Notes under the pieces: model-generated
What the model was told of the DNA's origin: nothing
The model's database searches: none
What the model saw: the letters and a program-made list of their open reading frames with translations, nothing else
NCBI RefSeq assembly: GCF_026341125.1
Contig: NZ_JAPEOR010000001.1
Span: 2,542,001-2,606,000, forward strand
DNA length: 64,000 bases
Source of the DNA: Streptomyces sp. NBC_01142
GTDB taxonomy: Bacteria > Actinomycetota > Actinomycetes > Streptomycetales > Streptomycetaceae
Direction: 5' to 3'
Shown here: positions 19,457 through 28,403 of the stretch, in pieces
How positions within the stretch are numbered: the stretch's first letter is position 1
How the letters are laid out: the number at the start of each line of letters is the position of its first letter
Made by a program: the position numbers and the translations under genes

Positions 19457-20476
19457 TCAGCGCTGCTTGCGGCCGGTCACCAGGGTGTTGCCGAGCGGCA
19501 GTTCGTGCTCGGTGATGCCGGTGAAGCCCGCCTGCAGCATCCACTGGCCGCAGTCGCCGGGGTGGTAGCCCGCACCGGCCGGCGTCATCACCAGCATGTG
19601 CAGACTCGCGACCAGGCTCGCCAGATCGGGCTTGTCGCCGGGCATGGGGTCGTAGACGAGCAGCGCGCCGCCCGGCCGTACTGCCGTGAACGCCTTGTCG
19701 ATCAACCGCTTGCGCTCCTGAAGCGAGAAGTCCGCCAGCACATGGCCGATCACCACGACATCGGCCTCGGGCAGCTCGTCGGCGAAGAAGTCCCCGCCGG
19801 TGAAGGCCAGTCGGTCCGCGACGCCGAGGGTCCGCGCGTGCTCGGCGCACGGCGCCGCGTTCTGCGGCCGGTCGAAGACCCGGCCGCGCAGATGCGGCTG
19901 GGCGCGCAGCAGCAGCCCGGCGAGATTGCCCCGCGCGCCGCCGACATCGGTCAGGGTGCTCCAGCCGCTCCACTCCACGGCCCCGAGGAGATAGGGAACC
20001 AGGGGAGCACTCAGCGAGTCCTGCATCGCCAGGAAGACCCGCTGCGCCGCCGGATCGCTGAGCATCGCCTCGAAGTCGCCCTCGGCCTGCGGAGCACCGG
20101 TGCGCAGCGCCTGCGTCAGGCGTCCCCAGGCCGGGTACAGGACGAAGTTGGCACCTTCGAGGAAGCCGCCCGCGTACTGCTCCCCGCGTACGAGATACCG
20201 CTGCGCAGCCTCGCTGTTGCGGTAGCGGCCGGCCGAGCGCTCGAGCAGGCCGAGCGCGACCAGGGCATCGAAGAAGTCGGTGGCGGCCCGCGGGTGCAGC
20301 CCGAGGGCCGCCCTCAGCTCCTCCACCTCCGCCTCGCTGTCCGCGGTCTCGGCGAGCGTGCTGAACACCCCGAGTTCCAGGGCGGTCAGCAGCAGCTTCG
20401 AGGAAGCGAACCCGAGCCCCAACTGGCTGATACCGAAGGGGTCCTTGGGGTTTGTCGCCGTATGGGTGGTGGTCAT
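19457..20476 (-). CDS. SAM-dependent O-methyltransferase 3
   Basis: A 339-residue member of the DnrK/TcmO-like family with N-terminal dimerization part and SAM motif I TDVGGARGNL. The HDWD segment of the classical family reads GHVLADFSLQE, so residues near the active site differ from O-methyltransferase 1, suggesting a different acceptor or a chiefly binding role. Its start overlaps the stop of the POT transporter by 4 bases (ATGA at 20473-20476), making it the last gene of a three-gene coupled operon with transporter and halogenase. Confidence 0.86.
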   Translation of the reverse strand: MTTTHTATNPKDPFGISQLGLGFASSKLLLTALELGVFSTLAETADSEAEVEELRAALGLHPRAATDFFDALVALGLLERSAGRYRNSEAAQRYLVRGEQYAGGFLEGANFVLYPAWGRLTQALRTGAPQAEGDFEAMLSDPAAQRVFLAMQDSLSAPLVPYLLGAVEWSGWSTLTDVGGARGNLAGLLLRAQPHLRGRVFDRPQNAAPCAEHARTLGVADRLAFTGGDFFADELPEADVVVIGHVLADFSLQERKRLIDKAFTAVRPGGALLVYDPMPGDKPDLASLVASLHMLVMTPAGAGYHPGDCGQWMLQAGFTGITEHELPLGNTLVTGRKQR

Positions 20477-22023
20477 GCCGGGCTGTCCTCCTTGACGGTC
20501 GTGTCGTCCGTGTCGTCGCCCGGTATGCGCTCGTCGTCGCCGGACAGGCCCCGCACGATGGCGTGCCGGTTCAGCGCCATGGCGCCGCCCATCGCCAGCG
20601 CGAACACCGCGAGCATCAGGTAGTAGACGGACTCGGGGATGACGTCGATGAGCCGGACCATGCCGCTGCCGGCGCCGCCGCCGAGCGCGGCGAAGAGCCA
20701 CAGCAGTCCGAGCATGTGGGCGATGAACTTCCGGGGCAGTACATCGGCGACCGCCGCGATACCCACTGCGGCGACGATCAGCTCACCGCAGGCGTGCATG
20801 AGATACACCACGAGCAGCCACACCGGCGAGACCTTCTCGTCGCCCGAGGCGAGGGCCGCGGCCAACGCCATGATCAGGAAGCTGACACCGGTGAGCATCA
20901 GTCCGACGGAGAACTTCACCGGCACCCCGCCGCGCCTGCCGCCGTACTTCAGCAGCGCCCAGGCGAACACCGGGGCCAGGATCAGGATGAACAGCGGGGT
21001 CGCGGACTGCAGCCAGCTCACCGGCACGTCGAAGCCGAGGACATGACGGTCCGTCGACTCCTTGGCGAACAGGGTGAGTGAGGAGCCGTCCTGCGCGATC
21101 ATCGACCAGAAGAGCGTCGAGCCGAGGAAGATCCACAGAAAGGCGCGCAGCCGCCGACGGTCACCCGGGCTCAGCTCACGGCTGCGGTAGAGCACCAGGT
21201 AGGCGGCCACCGGGGCGATGATGCTGGCCGTGCCGACCAGACCAATGGCGCCGCCCGGTCCCAGACCGCCGGACGCCACGCCGCCCGTGACCAGCAGGAC
21301 CACCACGGCGGCGGTCGTACCGATCAGCCGGAACGCGCGCCGGGACTCCTCGGGGTTCAGCGGCCGCCCGGGAGCGTTCCCGACCTCCTTGAACTGGTGC
21401 TGGCTGATCCAGAGTTGGATCGTGCCGAGCAGCATGGCCGTACCGGAGACGGCGAAGCCGAGGTGCCAGTCGACACGCTCGCCGAGGAATCCGGCGATCA
21501 GCGGCGAGAGCAGGGCGCTCACCTGGATGCCGACGTACATCAGCGAGATGCCGGCCTCGCGCCGGCCGCTGTCCTTGCCGAACATCAGGTTGAGCATGGC
21601 CTGGTGGTTCGGCTTGTACAGGCCGAGGCCGAGCGCCAGGAGGATCAGCCCGAGGGGCGTCGTCCACAGCCACGGCGAGGCCAGTGCGAAGTGGCCCACC
21701 GTGGTGACGCACGCCCCGATGACCAGGGTCCGCCGGGGGCCGAGCAGCCGGTCGGCCACCCAGCCCCCAGGGAGGCAGAGCATGAAGGCGAGCCCGATCC
21801 ACGCGCCGAACAGCGCCGCGGAATCGGCCTTCGCCAGCCCCAGGCCGCCCTCCGAGCGCGGGGCGACCGCGTACAGGACGAGGATGGCCTGCATGCCGAA
21901 GAAGCCGAAGCGCTCCCACACATCGCTCATGAAGAGCGTGCGGTACCACGGCGGCCAGCTTCTGACGGACCGGGTGCCGGCTCCGCCGACACCAGGATCC
22001 TGATCAGCGCGTGCGGTGGTCAT
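20473..22023 (-). CDS. POT/PTR-family proton-coupled transporter
   Basis: A 516-residue polytopic protein. The signature SDVWERFGFFGMQAILVLY near residues 33-51 is that of the POT (PTR2) oligopeptide/proton symporters, and GLGLYKPNHQAML matches their second motif. Known members import di- and tripeptides, but some natural-product clusters use POT proteins for other substrates; export or uptake of a pathway compound is a guess. Both ends overlap neighbouring genes by 4 bases (halogenase upstream, O-methyltransferase 3 downstream), so production is tightly linked to halogenation. Confidence 0.85.
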   Translation of the reverse strand: MTTARADQDPGVGGAGTRSVRSWPPWYRTLFMSDVWERFGFFGMQAILVLYAVAPRSEGGLGLAKADSAALFGAWIGLAFMLCLPGGWVADRLLGPRRTLVIGACVTTVGHFALASPWLWTTPLGLILLALGLGLYKPNHQAMLNLMFGKDSGRREAGISLMYVGIQVSALLSPLIAGFLGERVDWHLGFAVSGTAMLLGTIQLWISQHQFKEVGNAPGRPLNPEESRRAFRLIGTTAAVVVLLVTGGVASGGLGPGGAIGLVGTASIIAPVAAYLVLYRSRELSPGDRRRLRAFLWIFLGSTLFWSMIAQDGSSLTLFAKESTDRHVLGFDVPVSWLQSATPLFILILAPVFAWALLKYGGRRGGVPVKFSVGLMLTGVSFLIMALAAALASGDEKVSPVWLLVVYLMHACGELIVAAVGIAAVADVLPRKFIAHMLGLLWLFAALGGGAGSGMVRLIDVIPESVYYLMLAVFALAMGGAMALNRHAIVRGLSGDDERIPGDDTDDTTVKEDSPA

Positions 22024-23423
22024 GTGGTGCGCTCTCCCTCCGTACGCGCAAGGTGCAGGCGGGGCCGGAAGGAGAGATACAGTCCGCCGACCGCGTTCTG
22101 CGGGTTCATCGGCGCCTGCTTCTGCTCGTGCACCTTGTTCAGGTTGGCCAGCGGGTTGGGGTCGCCGCTCTCCGCACCGTTGAGGTGGGCGTGCACCCGC
22201 GAGTACACGTCCTGCGCGTCCTCGAGGTCCGCGATGCCGGTCACGATGCGGTCGAAGGCGTCCTGGATGCTGAGGCCCTCACGTTGGGCGCTGGTCAGCT
22301 TCTGGGCGTTGTAGAAGTGGTGCTCCTTGCCGCGGTAGCTCTCGTAGAAGACGGAGACGAGCACCAGCAGCCGCTCGTACGCGTGCCGGTAGACCGTGTT
22401 GTAGAACTCCCAGGCCTCCTTCTCCTCCACCTCGCCGCGCAGCACGCTGGAGACACTGGCCGCCGCGAGCATGGCGCTGTAGGTGGCCAGGTGCACACCG
22501 GTGGAGAGCAGCGGGTCCAGGAAGCAGGCGGCGTCGCCACTGAGGAGATAGCCGGGGCCGCCGAAGCTCTCCGAGGTGTACGAGTAGTCCTGCTCGACCT
22601 TCATGCCGGAGACCTGCTCGGCGCCCTCCAGGAGGGGGAGCAGGTGCGGGCATTCGGCGATGGCCTTGTCGTAGACCTGCTGGATGCCGCCGAGGGAGTT
22701 CTTCTTCTCGTTGAAGATGTCCCGGCCGGTGACCAGGCCGATGCTGGTCGTGCCGTTGTGCAGCGGAATGTTCCAGAACCAGCCGTCGGCCGAGGACAGG
22801 ACGGCGATCGCGCCGTCGGGCCCACGGTCCAGCGGCTTGACGTTCTTCCAGTACGACCAGGCCGCGACATTGCGGAAGATCTCGTGGTACTCGCGGTTCT
22901 TGAGGTGCCGGGCGGCGAAGACCCCGCCGCGGCCCGAGGCGTCGATGACATAGTCGAAGGCGATGCGGCCGCTGTGCGCAGCGTCCTTGGTGCCCGCCCA
23001 CAGGGCCGCCACCGGGCGTTCGCCGTCGAACTCGAGTTCCTTGACGGTGATGTTCTCGACGACCTCGACACCGAGTTCGGCCGCGTGCCGCAGCAGCAGC
23101 TCGTCGAACTCGGAGCGCACGACCTGCCAGGCGTTGGCGCCGTCGTCGCCGAGGCTGTTGAACCTGACCTCCCACTCCTCCGGACCCCAGAAGAAGTAGG
23201 CGCCGCCCTTGGGCTGGAAGCCGTGCGACTCCACCTTGTCCCAGACGCCGAGCAGTTCAAGGATGGGCCGGCACGAGGGGAGGATCGATTCACCGATGTG
23301 GTATCGCGGGAACTGGTCGCGCTCCAACAGCGTGACCTGGAAACCTTCCTTGGCCAGCAGGCCGGCGGCGGTGGAGCCCGCGGGCCCTCCCCCGATGACG
23401 AGGATCTGGGTGGAACCACGCAT
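22020..23423 (-). CDS. FAD-dependent phenolic halogenase
   Basis: A 467-residue flavin halogenase. The FAD motif GGGPAGSTAA lies at residues 11-20, the halogenase signature W215-x-W217-x-I219-P220 is intact, and Lys72 in PKGGAYFFWG corresponds to the catalytic lysine that relays hypohalous acid. It uses FADH2, O2 and chloride (or bromide) to halogenate an electron-rich phenol; similarity to chlortetracycline- and xanthone-cluster halogenases suggests a polyketide substrate. No flavin reductase is next to it, so reduced flavin probably comes from elsewhere. The start at 23423 has GGAG about 10 bases upstream. It is coupled to the POT transporter. Confidence 0.92.
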   Translation of the reverse strand: MRGSTQILVIGGGPAGSTAAGLLAKEGFQVTLLERDQFPRYHIGESILPSCRPILELLGVWDKVESHGFQPKGGAYFFWGPEEWEVRFNSLGDDGANAWQVVRSEFDELLLRHAAELGVEVVENITVKELEFDGERPVAALWAGTKDAAHSGRIAFDYVIDASGRGGVFAARHLKNREYHEIFRNVAAWSYWKNVKPLDRGPDGAIAVLSSADGWFWNIPLHNGTTSIGLVTGRDIFNEKKNSLGGIQQVYDKAIAECPHLLPLLEGAEQVSGMKVEQDYSYTSESFGGPGYLLSGDAACFLDPLLSTGVHLATYSAMLAAASVSSVLRGEVEEKEAWEFYNTVYRHAYERLLVLVSVFYESYRGKEHHFYNAQKLTSAQREGLSIQDAFDRIVTGIADLEDAQDVYSRVHAHLNGAESGDPNPLANLNKVHEQKQAPMNPQNAVGGLYLSFRPRLHLARTEGERTT

Positions 23424-23536
23424 GTATTTTCTCCAATCCTCCGGAGCTCGCGAACGGGTTCTGACCGTCCGCTGCACCGTGCACCGGGCCGCCGGAGGAG
23501 TGCTGGAGAAGAACTCGATGCCCGCTCCGGTCCGGC

Positions 23537-23971
23537 TCAGCCGGCCTCGGCGTACCCGGCCACGCGGCGCGGCATCGCCTGCGCCACCAGCGCCACCACC
23601 ACGAGCCCGCCGATCGTGAACCAGCTGAAGCTGCGGAACGCCTCGACGAACATGTCCGCGCGAGCCTGCCCGGCCGCGTCCCTGAGCGGCGCGAAGAACA
23701 GCACGCCGAGCAGGGGCACCCCGGCCGCGTTGCCGGTCTGGAGCGCGGCGCTGAGGGTGCCGGAGGCCGCCCCGGCGTCGCGCGCCTCGACCGAGGCCCC
23801 GGCGACGGCGAAGGCGGGACCGAACACACAGCCCCTCCCGATCCGCTCGCCCTGCCCCGCTCGCCGGCCGGGAAGAGGGCGTACACGGGCGCCATGATCT
23901 GCGGGATCATCGCGGCAGCGGCCGGGCCCTGCAGTGTGCTCCGTTGTCCTGTTCCGGTCGGTGGTCGTCAT
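23537..23971 (-). pseudogene. Relic of a DHA2-type MFS drug exporter
   Basis: Pieces of an EmrB/QacA-like exporter lie in two frames. The frame starting at 23971 reads MTTTDRNRTTEH as a plausible N-terminus. A second frame then reads LQGPAAAAMIPQIMAPVYALFPAGERGR in the style of the mid-protein motif, and the first frame returns with ARDAGAASGTLSAALQTG and a final membrane segment ending in PRRVAGYAEAG. A normal member has about 480-520 residues, so at least two internal deletions and a frameshift have destroyed the gene. It lies just upstream of the halogenase operon on the same strand. The working cluster exporter may now be the MMPL or POT protein. Confidence 0.7.
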
Positions 23972-24029
23972 ACGGTGCCTCGCCACCTGTGCGCACATCG
24001 GGAGCCGGGGCGAGTGTGACGGACCGGAG

Positions 24030-24047
24030 TCGAGCGTCGCTCGAGCG
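24030..24047 (+). promoter_or_regulatory. Candidate SARP box upstream of the VOC gene
   Basis: TCGAGCG occurs twice, at 24030-24036 and 24041-24047, exactly 11 bp apart, the best SARP-type direct repeat in the window. The gene it faces starts at 24107. GTAAT at about 24071 may belong to the -10 element. Confidence 0.6.
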
Positions 24048-24106
24048 AGACCCTGCCGAGATCTGGCTCAGTAATGGCCGGATTCCATCGAGCAAGGGAG
24101 AGCCAG

Positions 24107-24643
24107 ATGGCTGCACGTACCGCCCGGATGTGGGCGGCCGGCACGACGGTGAGCGCGCTGCTCGCCGTGAGCCTGGTCGCGGCCGGCACCACCGCCGGGG
24201 CCGAGACCACCAGGCCCAGGCCCCAGCCGACGCTCACGGCGGCGGAGGAGGTCCGGTACGGCCAGACGACGCTCTACACGACCAACGTCGACACGCTGCT
24301 CAACTTCTACCGGGACGCTCTCGGATTCACCGTGCTGTACCGCTTCCCGGAGACAGGTCCCGCGGCGTTCGGCACGGTCCTGCTCGGCCCCGACTACTAC
24401 ATCACCTTCGCCACGTACGACACCGTGCGTCAGGCCACGGGAATTGCGGGCATCGGCCGGTCGAAGGTGCACCAGTCCGAGGTCGTGGTACTGACCCCGG
24501 ACGTCGATGCTCTCTTCGCCCGCGCGAAGAAGGCCAGGGCGAAGGTCCTCATGCCGCCCAAGGAGCAGCCCTGGGGGGAGCGGTCCGCCTACGTGGCCGA
24601 CCCCGAGGGCAACTTCGTCCAGATCTCCACGCACAGGCAGTAG
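24107..24643 (+). CDS. Secreted VOC (glyoxalase/bleomycin-resistance fold) protein
   Basis: A 178-residue protein with an N-terminal export signal (positively charged start, hydrophobic residues about 9-28, AGA before the mature part) followed by a single VOC domain: QTTLYTTNVDTLLNFYRDALGF at its start and SAYVADPEGNFVQI at its end. VOC proteins bind metals or sequester ligands, and some give resistance by binding the antibiotic; export of a VOC protein is uncommon. The ATG at 24107 is chosen for AAGGGAG upstream. It stands alone behind a SARP-like box and converges on monooxygenase 3. An extracellular binding, protection or final-ring reaction role is inference. Confidence 0.72.
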   Translation: MAARTARMWAAGTTVSALLAVSLVAAGTTAGAETTRPRPQPTLTAAEEVRYGQTTLYTTNVDTLLNFYRDALGFTVLYRFPETGPAAFGTVLLGPDYYITFATYDTVRQATGIAGIGRSKVHQSEVVVLTPDVDALFARAKKARAKVLMPPKEQPWGERSAYVADPEGNFVQISTHRQ

Positions 24644-24671
24644 CCGACCGGCCGTTGCCGCAAGTGGTGCA

Positions 24672-24703
24672 CTGAGGCACGCGCCCGAGGGCGCGTGCCT
24701 CAG
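24672..24703. terminator. Bidirectional hairpin between VOC and monooxygenase 3 genes
   Basis: GAGGCACGCGCC at 24674-24685 pairs with 24690-24701 around a 4-base loop, with two more flanking pairs. It overlaps the stop codon of the minus-strand gene and lies between converging genes. Confidence 0.75.
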
Positions 24704-25914
24704 CCTGTGGCAGCCGCGACGGACGCCGGGGTGACGGGCGCGTCCCAGTCGACGCGGTACGAGTAGACGGGGTGGGTGGCCTTGACACCGAGCTTGAGGA
24801 AGAACGGCAGCACCAGGTCGCGTACGGTCCGCTGGAAGTTGTTGGAAGCCGCCTTCTGGTTGCCGGTCTTGCGCCCCTCCTTGATGATCTTCTCCACCCG
24901 CTCCTTGCGGAGCGCCTGGAAAGCCGCGAACGCCTGCTGCGGATCGGGCAGATCGCGCAGGCACTTGGTCAGGACGATCGAGTCCTCCATCGCCATCGAC
25001 GCGCCCTGGCCCACATGCGGAGAGGTGGCGTGCGCCGCGTCCCCGACCAGGCAGACCAGATCCTTGTGCCAGGTCGGGATGGAGAGCATGTCGTAGATCG
25101 GGTAGCCGAGGATGCCGCTCTGGGTGGATTCGATGATCGCCGAGATGGGGTGGTGGTCCTGGCGGTGCTTGGCGAGGAGCTTCGGCTTCCACACCTCGTG
25201 CGGAGTCCGGTCCAGCTCGCCGCGCTCCGGCTCCTTGGCCTGGTGGTAGTTCTCGAACCAGTAGATCTCGCCGGACGGGAAGGTCTGGTAGCCGAAGAAG
25301 CCCTCCAGGCAGAACGACATCCGCATCACACCGTCCGGGCCCGCCGCCTGGTCGCAGCGGGTGTAGCCGGCGGTGCCGATCACCCCGGTGTACTGGGGGT
25401 GGGGCGCGTCGGGCAGCACCGTGTACCGGGTCTTGGAGTGGATGCCGTCGCAGCCCACCAGGAAGTCGCCCTCGGCGGTGGAACCGTCCTTGAAGCGGGC
25501 CACGATCCCGTCGCCGGTGTGCTCGACACTCTCGAAGAACTTGCCGAACTCGACCTGGATGCCCCGGGCGACGGCCGCCTCGCGCAGCCCCTTGGTGAGC
25601 AGTCCGCGCCTGATCAGCAGAGTCTCGGCCGGGTTCAGACCCAGCTGCTTGCCCTTGTGGTTGAGGAACGCGGTGCTGGTGGTCTGCGTGCCGTACTTCT
25701 CGACCTCCGCGCGGATGCCGAGCGTGTCCAGCACGGCAAGTCCGTTGGGGGCCAGGTTCAAGAACGCCCCGACCTCGTCCCGGGGCGCATCGATCCCTTC
25801 GTAGATCACGGCGGTGACGCCGATCCTCTGCAGGTACATCGCCAGTACGGGGCCTGCGATGCCGCAGCCGATCAGCACGGCCCTCCGCGTCCCTGCTGCT
25901 GCTTCGTTGCCCAT
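24700..25914 (-). CDS. FAD-dependent monooxygenase 3 (TetX/UbiH type)
   Basis: A 404-residue single-component class A flavin monooxygenase without the thioredoxin-like tail of the other two. GCGIAGPVLAMYL is the dinucleotide motif, LVGCDGIHSKTR the DG motif and GDAAHATSPHVGQGAS the GD motif. TetX-like enzymes hydroxylate polycyclic substrates or, in xanthone pathways, insert oxygen between rings; either is possible. The open frame continues far upstream, but the ATG at 25914 sits behind AGGAAG and at the family start. Two ACAGGAA copies lie just ahead of the gene. Confidence 0.87.
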   Translation of the reverse strand: MGNEAAAGTRRAVLIGCGIAGPVLAMYLQRIGVTAVIYEGIDAPRDEVGAFLNLAPNGLAVLDTLGIRAEVEKYGTQTTSTAFLNHKGKQLGLNPAETLLIRRGLLTKGLREAAVARGIQVEFGKFFESVEHTGDGIVARFKDGSTAEGDFLVGCDGIHSKTRYTVLPDAPHPQYTGVIGTAGYTRCDQAAGPDGVMRMSFCLEGFFGYQTFPSGEIYWFENYHQAKEPERGELDRTPHEVWKPKLLAKHRQDHHPISAIIESTQSGILGYPIYDMLSIPTWHKDLVCLVGDAAHATSPHVGQGASMAMEDSIVLTKCLRDLPDPQQAFAAFQALRKERVEKIIKEGRKTGNQKAASNNFQRTVRDLVLPFFLKLGVKATHPVYSYRVDWDAPVTPASVAAATG

Positions 25915-25994
25915 GCTCAGTCTCACTTCCTGTGTGGTTCCTGTGCGGTCGTATGGCCCCTGGCTCCGGCAGGGGCCGGATCCAGGGGCCTGGA

Positions 25995-26024
25995 GCCGGC
26001 CCGTCCGAGGTAGGGCGGGCCGGC
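25995..26024 (-). terminator. Hairpin downstream of the MMPL exporter gene
   Basis: GCCGGCCCG at 25995-26003 pairs with 26016-26024 across a 12-base loop, just beyond the stop of the minus-strand exporter gene and ahead of the monooxygenase 3 promoter. Confidence 0.5.
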
Positions 26025-26039
26025 CGTTGCGGTGAGTGG

Positions 26040-28169
26040 TCAGCGGGGGATGTGTTCCCCCTGGGGGCGTGCCGTATCGGCGGGGGAGTCGGCAGAGTCC
26101 GCGGGTGCTGGCGGGTCGCCGCCGCTCAGACGGCGGTGCAGCGAGCCGGGCCACCACATGGCCTTGCCGATGTCCAGGGAGAGGGCCGGTACCAGGACGG
26201 TGCGCACCAGGAAAGTGTCCAGGAGGACGCCGAGGCCCACCAGTACGCCGAGTTCGGCCATGGTCACCAGGGGGAGCGAGACCAGGATCGAGAACGTGGC
26301 GGCCAGCACCAGACCCGCGCTGGTGATCACCGCGCCGGTACTGGCAAGACCGGACTGCACTCCACGCACATGGCCCAGCAGACCTACCTCCTCGCGGACC
26401 CGGGTCATCAGGAAGATGTTGTAGTCGATGCCCAGTGCCACCAGGAAGACGAAACCCAGCAGCGGCAGGGAGTGATCTACCCCGGTCCAGTCGAATGCAT
26501 GCTCGAAGAGCAGGCTGCTCGCCCCCAGCGCTCCGAAGTAGGAGAGCACCACGGTCGCCAGCAGCACCAGAGGTGCAACGAGCGCCCGCAGCAAGGCGAT
26601 CAGCACCAGCAGTACCACGGCCAGCACCACGGGGATGACCAGTTTGCTGTCCCGTGAGACGGCCCGCTGGGTGTCCAGCTCGCTCGCGGTCGCCCCGCCC
26701 ACGAGGGCGTCCGCGCCCTCGATCCCGTGCACCGTGTCCCGCAGCCGGTCGATGGCGCGCTCCGCGGCGGGGGAGTCGGGATCGTCCTCGAACACCACGG
26801 GGACATGGACGAGTCCGCGGTCGCGCGAGAGCTCGGCCGGCTGGACCTCGGCCACGCCATCGAGTCGGCCGACGGCCTCCACGACCCGCTTCTGGGACGA
26901 GGCCTTCGCGATGACATCGGCGGGCGCCGACGAGCCGCCCGGATAGTGCGCGGCCACCAGCCGCTGACCGGCGACCGATTCGGGAGTCGTGGTGTACATC
27001 TCCGACTGGGTCAGCCCGAAGCTGATGCCCGCCGCCCCCAGTGCCAGCGCCCCCATGACGACCGTGGCCGCCAGCCAGGACAGCCGGGGGCGACGCCCCA
27101 CGGCAGCGCCGACGCGAGCCCAGCCACTGTGCTCGGCCCGCTGCGCCTGCCCGAAGCGCGGCACGAACGGCCAGAACACCCAGCGCCCCAGGATGACCAG
27201 CAGGGCGGGCAGCACGGTGACCATGGCGAGGAAGCCGCACAGCACACCGGCCGCGCCCACCCAGCCGAGACTGCGCGAGGAGTTCAGGTCGGCCAGCAGC
27301 AGACAGAGCAGCCCGATGACGATCGTCCCCGCCGACGCGAGGATCGCGGGGCCCGAACGGCGCAGCGCGATCTGCATGGCGCTGTGCCGGTCCTCGTCGC
27401 GCGTCAGCTCCTCGCGGTAGCGGGCGATGAGCAGCAGCGCGTAGTCCGTGCCCACTCCGAAGACGAGCACGGTCAGCAGGCCCGAACTCTGGCCGTCCAC
27501 CGGCAGACCGGCGAACTTCCCGCCCGCGTACGTGACCACCTGGGACAGCACGGCGGCGAAGCCCACCGAGATCAGCGGCACCAGCCACAGCACCGGGCTG
27601 CGGTAGATCAGCAGGAGCAGCAGGGCGACGACGATCGCGCTGCCGAGCAGCAGCGTCCCGTCCAGCTCGTCGAAGACGTTGATGGTGTCCTGGAGCGCGC
27701 CGGCGGGCCCGGCGACCTTGACCCCCAGATCGGCCGGCACATCCTTACCGGCGACATCGCGCGCCTTGTTCACGGTGTCGGAGAACTCGTCGCTGTACGG
27801 GACGGGCACGGTCAGCAGCAGCGCCTTGCCGTCCTTGGACGGCGCCGCCGCCTCGATCACCCCGCCGGGGACGAGCGGGGCGAGCTCCTTGCGGTCCGCC
27901 TCCGCCTTCGCCCGGTCCGCCGTCGTGATGCCGCTGTCGCGCACATAGACGATGACCGCGGGGATGACCTCGTCGGTACGGAACTCCTCCAGCCGGTCGT
28001 TGACCAGGGCGGCTTCCGCATTGCCCGGCAGATAGGCGTTGGCGTCGTTGTCCTCGACGTCGGCGACCTTGCCCGCCAGTGGACCCAGAGCCATCGCGAT
28101 GATCAGCCAGGCGGCCAGGAAGAGCCACTTGGCCCGTCTGCCGCCCGGGGCGGTCGCCAGACGCTTCAT
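26040..28169 (-). CDS. MMPL/RND-family exporter
   Basis: A 709-residue transporter with the MMPL layout: one N-terminal membrane segment, a large external domain (about 40-170), five segments, a second external domain (about 380-510), five segments and a short tail. Conserved segments include GVGTDYALLLIARYREEL and a second copy ALGIDYNIFLMTRVREE, whose Asp-Tyr pairs carry protons. Such proteins export lipophilic antibiotics and confer self-resistance, making it the most likely intact product exporter here. The start at 28169 overlaps the ferredoxin stop by 4 bases (ATGA), linking it to the P450 unit. Confidence 0.9.
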   Translation of the reverse strand: MKRLATAPGGRRAKWLFLAAWLIIAMALGPLAGKVADVEDNDANAYLPGNAEAALVNDRLEEFRTDEVIPAVIVYVRDSGITTADRAKAEADRKELAPLVPGGVIEAAAPSKDGKALLLTVPVPYSDEFSDTVNKARDVAGKDVPADLGVKVAGPAGALQDTINVFDELDGTLLLGSAIVVALLLLLIYRSPVLWLVPLISVGFAAVLSQVVTYAGGKFAGLPVDGQSSGLLTVLVFGVGTDYALLLIARYREELTRDEDRHSAMQIALRRSGPAILASAGTIVIGLLCLLLADLNSSRSLGWVGAAGVLCGFLAMVTVLPALLVILGRWVFWPFVPRFGQAQRAEHSGWARVGAAVGRRPRLSWLAATVVMGALALGAAGISFGLTQSEMYTTTPESVAGQRLVAAHYPGGSSAPADVIAKASSQKRVVEAVGRLDGVAEVQPAELSRDRGLVHVPVVFEDDPDSPAAERAIDRLRDTVHGIEGADALVGGATASELDTQRAVSRDSKLVIPVVLAVVLLVLIALLRALVAPLVLLATVVLSYFGALGASSLLFEHAFDWTGVDHSLPLLGFVFLVALGIDYNIFLMTRVREEVGLLGHVRGVQSGLASTGAVITSAGLVLAATFSILVSLPLVTMAELGVLVGLGVLLDTFLVRTVLVPALSLDIGKAMWWPGSLHRRLSGGDPPAPADSADSPADTARPQGEHIPR

Positions 28170-28393
28170 CCGGCCTCTCCCGGTACGTTCGCGGTCGCCG
28201 GTTCCTCGACGACTCGGATGGACTTCGTCGGGCAGCCGCGGGCCGCCCGGCGGATCTCCTCGTGCAGGCCCTCGGCCGGCGACTCGTCCAGGACGAGCAC
28301 GAGCCCGTCCTCGTCCTGGTCGAAGACCCCGGGCACGCGGTAGACGCACAGACTGCTCACCGCGCAGGTCTCGGAGTTGGCCGTCACACGCAT
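28166..28393 (-). CDS. 3Fe-4S-type ferredoxin (P450 redox partner)
   Basis: A 75-residue small ferredoxin with Cys10, Cys16 and Cys54 (in the CP motif) as cluster ligands and no fourth cysteine, as in the 3Fe-4S ferredoxins that accompany streptomycete P450s. It should pass electrons to the P450 encoded 10 bases upstream. It is coupled to the MMPL gene by an ATGA overlap. Confidence 0.87.
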   Translation of the reverse strand: MRVTANSETCAVSSLCVYRVPGVFDQDEDGLVLVLDESPAEGLHEEIRRAARGCPTKSIRVVEEPATANVPGEAG

Positions 28394-28403
28394 CGGGCTC
28401 TCC

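Noticed and set aside
26727..28343. 538-codon plus-strand frame opposite the MMPL exporter
   Set aside because: Composition of His/Gln/Arg/Gly without domains; the minus-strand exporter is complete and coupled to the ferredoxin gene.
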